Shown in pieces: positions 63,053-64,000 of a stretch of DNA of 64,000 bases. Source of the stretch: Sphingobacterium sp. xlx-96 (GTDB lineage: Bacteria > Bacteroidota > Bacteroidia > Sphingobacteriales > Sphingobacteriaceae). The notes beneath the pieces are model-generated. The model worked only from the letters and a program-made list of their open reading frames with translations, did no database searches and had not been told where the DNA came from. The position numbers and the translations under genes are program-made. The DNA lies in the NCBI RefSeq assembly GCF_011007365.1, contig NZ_WFKM01000003.1, positions 434,001 to 498,000 of the forward strand, in the 5' to 3' direction. Each line of letters starts with the position of its first letter. The stretch's first letter is position 1.

Positions 63053-63805
63053 TCAAAGAATCAGCTTTAATTTTAAACTTCCTTTATTTTCAACAAAATA
63101 GTCTGCGGTTTCTCCTTCTGGAATAGTTATAAAACGTCTTCCTCGGATGATAGCAAACCGCTGGGGAGGAAGATCTGCGACAACCTTAAAACCAATAGTC
63201 GCTAATGAGGAATCTTCTTGAGCCCAATCTTTATCAGCATAGGTCATAATGTCCTGTGGATTAAAATTACCAACAAATGCTTTTACCAATTTAGAAAGCC
63301 CCCCCACAACTAAGGTGTCACCTTTATGGCAAAAGCGGATCAACTCAAATGATCTATAATTCGTTCCTAAAGCATGAATAATACGTCCTCCGCTGAATAC
63401 AGCAACAGACACCAATTCGCCCTGATGAAAAAGTCCATATCGATATTTGCCCGGTAGCGCTCCCTGAAGATGGTGTTCTTCTTGAAAAGCCATGGATACA
63501 CCCTTGTCAATACGTGCTACAACAGTGGTCCGCCCATAAATCCGCTGACCAAAACCCTGCAATCCACGTAGTCGATTTATTATCTTTACGCCAGCAGACA
63601 TCAACTGATCGTAATCAATATGTATGTGCAGCACAGCTTGGTCAGTCTCCATACGAAATGTACCCGGCAAATATAGTATGATAACTGCTTTTTCTGTTTG
63701 CAGCAAATAGTAAACCTCGTGCTCTTCGATAGCTGTAATAGGAATCTGCTTCGTCAATCGTCGGATAAATTCTGTTATGTTTTTTTTCTCTTGCTGCACA
63801 GCCAT
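63053..63805 (-). CDS. Protein of unknown function with a domain also seen in phage endonucleases
   Basis: This 250-residue cytoplasmic protein starts with ATG at 63805 (MAVQQEKKNITEFIRRLTK). Residues about 85-215 show a pattern I recall from the C-terminal part of phage-encoded (Hef-type) endonucleases and from free-standing phage proteins: FQEEHHLQGA, then YGLFHQGELVSVAVF, FELIRFCHKGDTLVVGGLSK, and IMTYADKDWAQEDSSLATIGF. That region has a GNAT-like rhythm. No nuclease motif is visible in the N-terminal part. The neighbours are ordinary genes, so it is not obviously part of a prophage. Function unknown. Confidence 0.75.
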   Translation of the reverse strand: MAVQQEKKNITEFIRRLTKQIPITAIEEHEVYYLLQTEKAVIILYLPGTFRMETDQAVLHIHIDYDQLMSAGVKIINRLRGLQGFGQRIYGRTTVVARIDKGVSMAFQEEHHLQGALPGKYRYGLFHQGELVSVAVFSGGRIIHALGTNYRSFELIRFCHKGDTLVVGGLSKLVKAFVGNFNPQDIMTYADKDWAQEDSSLATIGFKVVADLPPQRFAIIRGRRFITIPEGETADYFVENKGSLKLKLIL

Positions 63806-64000
63806 AAAAGTACGGCTTAAACCGTTTTAAAGCAATTCGACAGAGCAATGGGACAAAAAATATGATTGATTTCCTATATCCGGTGAACACTTTGCTGAAA
63901 AAAGCGATTACTTATTATTAGATGACGCTCTCTTTTTATGTACAAGTGATCCTTTGGGGGTAAACAGTAATCACGCTTTGCTAAAAAGCATTCACTCGTA

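Noticed and set aside
63874..64000. Open minus-strand frame from the right edge to a TAG at 63874-63876, which could be the end of a gene outside the window
   Set aside because: A second frame in the same stretch gives an equally protein-like end, and neither shows a recognisable family, so I cannot support a call.

Overview
This window comes from a member of the Bacteroidota, most likely the Sphingobacteriaceae (Sphingobacterium/Pedobacter type). The supporting signs are SusC/SusD and ECF-sigma/FecR loci, type IX secretion (T9SS) partners (PorP/SprF protein, type B C-terminal sorting domain), the bacillithiol enzyme BshC, a GLPGLI protein, many TlpA-like thioredoxin proteins, and promoters that fit the Bacteroidota pattern TTTG / TAnnTTTG. 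No database search was possible; family names come from recognising motifs.

Layout. (1) 1-8800, minus strand: a five-gene cell-surface operon read from a promoter near 8870. It encodes a collagen-like repeat protein, an L-type-lectin/DUF11-like protein, a protein with a T9SS type B sorting domain, a PorP/SprF protein, and a TPR/PD40 protein cut by the window edge. (2) 9081-24300, mostly minus strand: housekeeping genes, namely gcvP, bshC, a conserved cytoplasmic protein, a Nudix hydrolase with a phosphohexomutase, a lipoprotein, two auxiliary beta-oxidation enzymes, a large MG2/plug protein, then purD and tRNA-Glu on the plus strand. (3) 24400-39830: an ion channel, a FadR-type regulator with an Fsr-like exporter that share a repeated operator, a DHA2-type exporter, an aldo/keto reductase, a QorB-like/HxlR divergent pair, a GLPGLI/outer-membrane pair, an ECF sigma factor with a membrane partner, aqpZ, a PAS protein with a CheY-like regulator, and a TlpA protein. 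(4) 40084-60728: a zone of Sus-like loci in different states. One is intact (sigma, FecR, SusC, SusD, TlpA; 40584-49291). One has collapsed to fragments of SusD, SusC and a hybrid two-component regulator (49513-51461). One keeps sigma, FecR and two TlpA genes but has lost SusC and SusD, with a decayed PKD-like lipoprotein gene between (55190-60728). A putative metal-handling cassette (Cys-rich exported protein, TlpA, HMA protein, outer-membrane protein) lies among them at 51578-53917. (5) 60864-63805: miaA, a Gfo/Idh/MocA oxidoreductase and an unclassified protein.

The most informative signals are the deletion-built remains of Sus-like loci (in-frame SusC-to-SusD joint, frameshift at a run of eight C, orphan sigma/FecR genes), two near-identical 17-bp operators around the FadR-type gene, a 52-bp perfect palindrome that runs exactly from one stop codon to the facing stop codon, and -7 promoter elements so close to two start codons that the mRNAs should be leaderless. 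I found no CRISPR array, no insertion sequence, no rRNA and no prophage.
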